DNA of 64,000 bases, taken from NCBI RefSeq assembly GCF_026262505.1, contig NC_067206.1:22025896-22089895 (forward strand), given 5' to 3'. Under the pieces are notes generated by a model. That model had not been told where the DNA came from. It saw only the letters and a program-made list of their open reading frames with translations, and made no database searches. Source of the DNA: Trichomonas vaginalis G3. Taxonomy: Eukaryota; Parabasalia; Trichomonadida; Trichomonadidae. Positions 62,413-64,000 of the stretch are shown one piece after another. The stretch's first letter is position 1. Each line of letters opens with the position of its first letter. The position numbers and the translations under genes were made by a program.

Positions 62413-64000
62413 TCATTGTCTCAAAGCAATATCAACTCATTGATTTAATTTGATATCTTTTTGAAATCATTATTAATTATATTTAAATGCTTTTCCTTTC
62501 AAACCTAATTTAAAAACTTTATTTCCATAAAAATCTACTGCCATGGATGCTTTATTCCATCAAATAAAAAAATTCAAAATTATAAAATATTTTGTATTTA
62601 CGCATATAGATGATATTTATGACAAATTATTATGGAATTTCAAATGGTAATCCATTTTATAATTATCATCGAGGGGGGCACAAACTTGCCCAGTGAAGTG
62701 AAGTGAAAAGTGACATGTTTACATGTCAGAAATGTAAAGTGTCAGATTTGAAACAAAAAATGGATTAATTTATTATTATATGATAGAGAGATTTGGTAAG
62801 TTACTATCAAATTTGTAAGTAAGGGGAAAAAAAGTAAGAAAGAAAAAATTTTAAAAAATAAAAAGCCACTCGCTTCGCTCGCGGTTGACAAAAAGAACAA
62901 ATTCGAAAAATAATTGTATGAAATTACGAAACTAAGCCACTCGCTTCGCTCGCGGCTTAAGAAAAGAACAGATTCGAAAAAAGATTGTATGAAATTACGA
63001 AACTAAGCCGCGAGCGAAGCGAGCGGCTTAAGTAAACAACATATTTCAGATTATCGATACTAAAAATTTTTTTATTTTATGACATTTTTTTGCATTTTTT
63101 TTAAGGGTGCACACGAGAGGATCATGTAAACTTCAGAATTTAGAACCTTATTTTTAGGCATTATCTTGGCTACCTATTTAGGCTCGAAAAGCAAAAAATA
63201 TCAAAAAATACAACTTGACTCCATTATGACCCTTTCATGGAGGTAGTTTTTATCCGCTAGTATTTTCCCTTTGAATCTCTTTACAATTCGAAATCAAATT
63301 CAAATCTCAGTAAAAGAAAGGAAGAATCGACTTACTACGGTTGTAATACGAATAAATACATATATTTAATTATTTTTATTTACATAATAATTGTTTGAAG
63401 CTCATATTCCAACAAATTTTTAAATAAAAACATTAAAATGTTGAAAATGTTCATATATTTTAATAGGGTTTTGGCACTTTATTGAGGAATTACTACATAC
63501 ATAGTCGAACTGAACTTGATATTTTGAAATTTAAATTATTTATCAAAATTAAAATTTAACTTGAAATTTATAATTATTTAGTCATATTTTGCATAATTCT
63601 AAGTAGATTTTGTAAAAAATCAAGAAAGAAAAATTTTAACGTGCTTTATTTTTTCTTTTTTATAATAATACATATTATTATATAATTAACATATTCATAA
63701 TGTTTCACCCTTTCAAAAATATAATCCTCCTCCTCTCAAATAAACGTACATACGGGTGGCCTTTTTTTTCAAAAAATTAAAATTTGAAATTTTGGGCTCA
63801 AATATTAGAGATTTTTTCAACCTTCAACGATATATGTTGTCTATATCAGACCTCCTTTCTTTTTGATACTTAACATTGTTCCTAAATCTTAGCCGTTAAG
63901 GCTGTTCTGAAAATATTTTTTTTTCGAAAAAATTCGAAAAAAATTCTTAAAATTCAAAAATCCCTTAATTCCTGAGGATTTTGGAAAAAAAGTTTTTACA
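62413..64000. other. AT-rich noncoding right edge
   Basis: At 62669-62760 is a segment with GGGGGGCACAAACTTGCCCA and AAGTGACATGTTTACATG, similar to parts of 3650-3680, 4190-4200 and 17231-17262; it may be an element end. GC-rich repeats at 62864-63032 are listed separately. The rest to 64000 is AT-rich with poly-A/T runs and no gene that I can support. Confidence 0.4.
62864..63032. repeat. GC-rich repeat trio (CTCGCTTCGCTCGCGG)
   Basis: Two direct copies of GCCACTCGCTTCGCTCGCGG (62864 and 62936) and one inverted copy (63007-63032, GCCGCGAGCGAAGCGAGCGG). They are separated by two nearly identical 45-base spacers (AGAACA[AG]ATTCGAAAAA...ATTGTATGAAATTACGAAAC). The GC-rich words stand out sharply from the AT-rich flank. 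Confidence 0.8.

Overview
The window looks like genomic DNA of a parabasalid protist, most likely a trichomonad such as Tritrichomonas or Trichomonas. Three things suggest this: strong AT richness; many short genes whose ATG is closely preceded by TCAYTTTT-type words, which fit the trichomonad initiator (Inr, TCA-Y-T/A); and dense packing with Maverick/Polinton-type virus-like elements next to DUF3447/ankyrin-type proteins and beta-helix surface proteins. The species call is an inference.

Layout. (1) 1-3600 is the end of a Polinton (element A) with a broken packaging ATPase, a jelly-roll-like capsid-associated protein, a glycine-rich small protein and a stand-alone copy of a domain that is fused to an HNH endonuclease elsewhere in the window. 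(2) 3618-4245 is a symmetric mini-element: direct repeats, then inverted repeats, enclosing two neighbouring perfect hairpins. (3) 4360-13730 holds about eighteen small genes, many in divergent pairs and some duplicated. The 5.2-7.6 kb part is Polinton-related, because one gene there has a homologue beside the capsid gene of element B. (4) 13.7-20.7 kb holds two paralogous ankyrin-type genes, a 121-bp minisatellite inside a gene-like stretch, an AT satellite, a 269-bp tandem repeat and two copies of a 285-bp direct repeat. (5) 20773-44611 is a nearly full-length Polinton (element B, about 23.8 kb). It has terminal inverted repeats, adenine methyltransferase, HNH endonuclease, PolB, SF3 helicase, RVE integrase, packaging ATPase, major capsid protein, minor capsid-like proteins, a phage-like fibre, two KilA-N proteins and large minisatellites. 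Several core genes are broken, so it is a fossil. (6) About 44612-54840 is a second, different Polinton (element C). It has an intact-looking PolB that carries an HNH-like zinc module, an integrase, a major capsid protein and four tiny MAAG genes; no packaging ATPase is seen. (7) 54.8-62.4 kb is host sequence: an ankyrin/DUF3447 protein, two beta-helix surface-type proteins, a TBL1/SIF2-like LisH-WD40 protein and an armadillo-like protein. (8) 62.4-64 kb is AT-rich noncoding DNA with GC-rich inverted repeats.

Together the elements show the standard Polinton functions: integrase for entry, protein-primed PolB for copying, and ATPase plus double-jelly-roll capsid for packaging. Element B adds DNA modification, endonucleases and KilA-N regulators. 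Each element seems to use its own AT-rich leader motif, whereas host genes and the small-gene cluster use Inr-like words.
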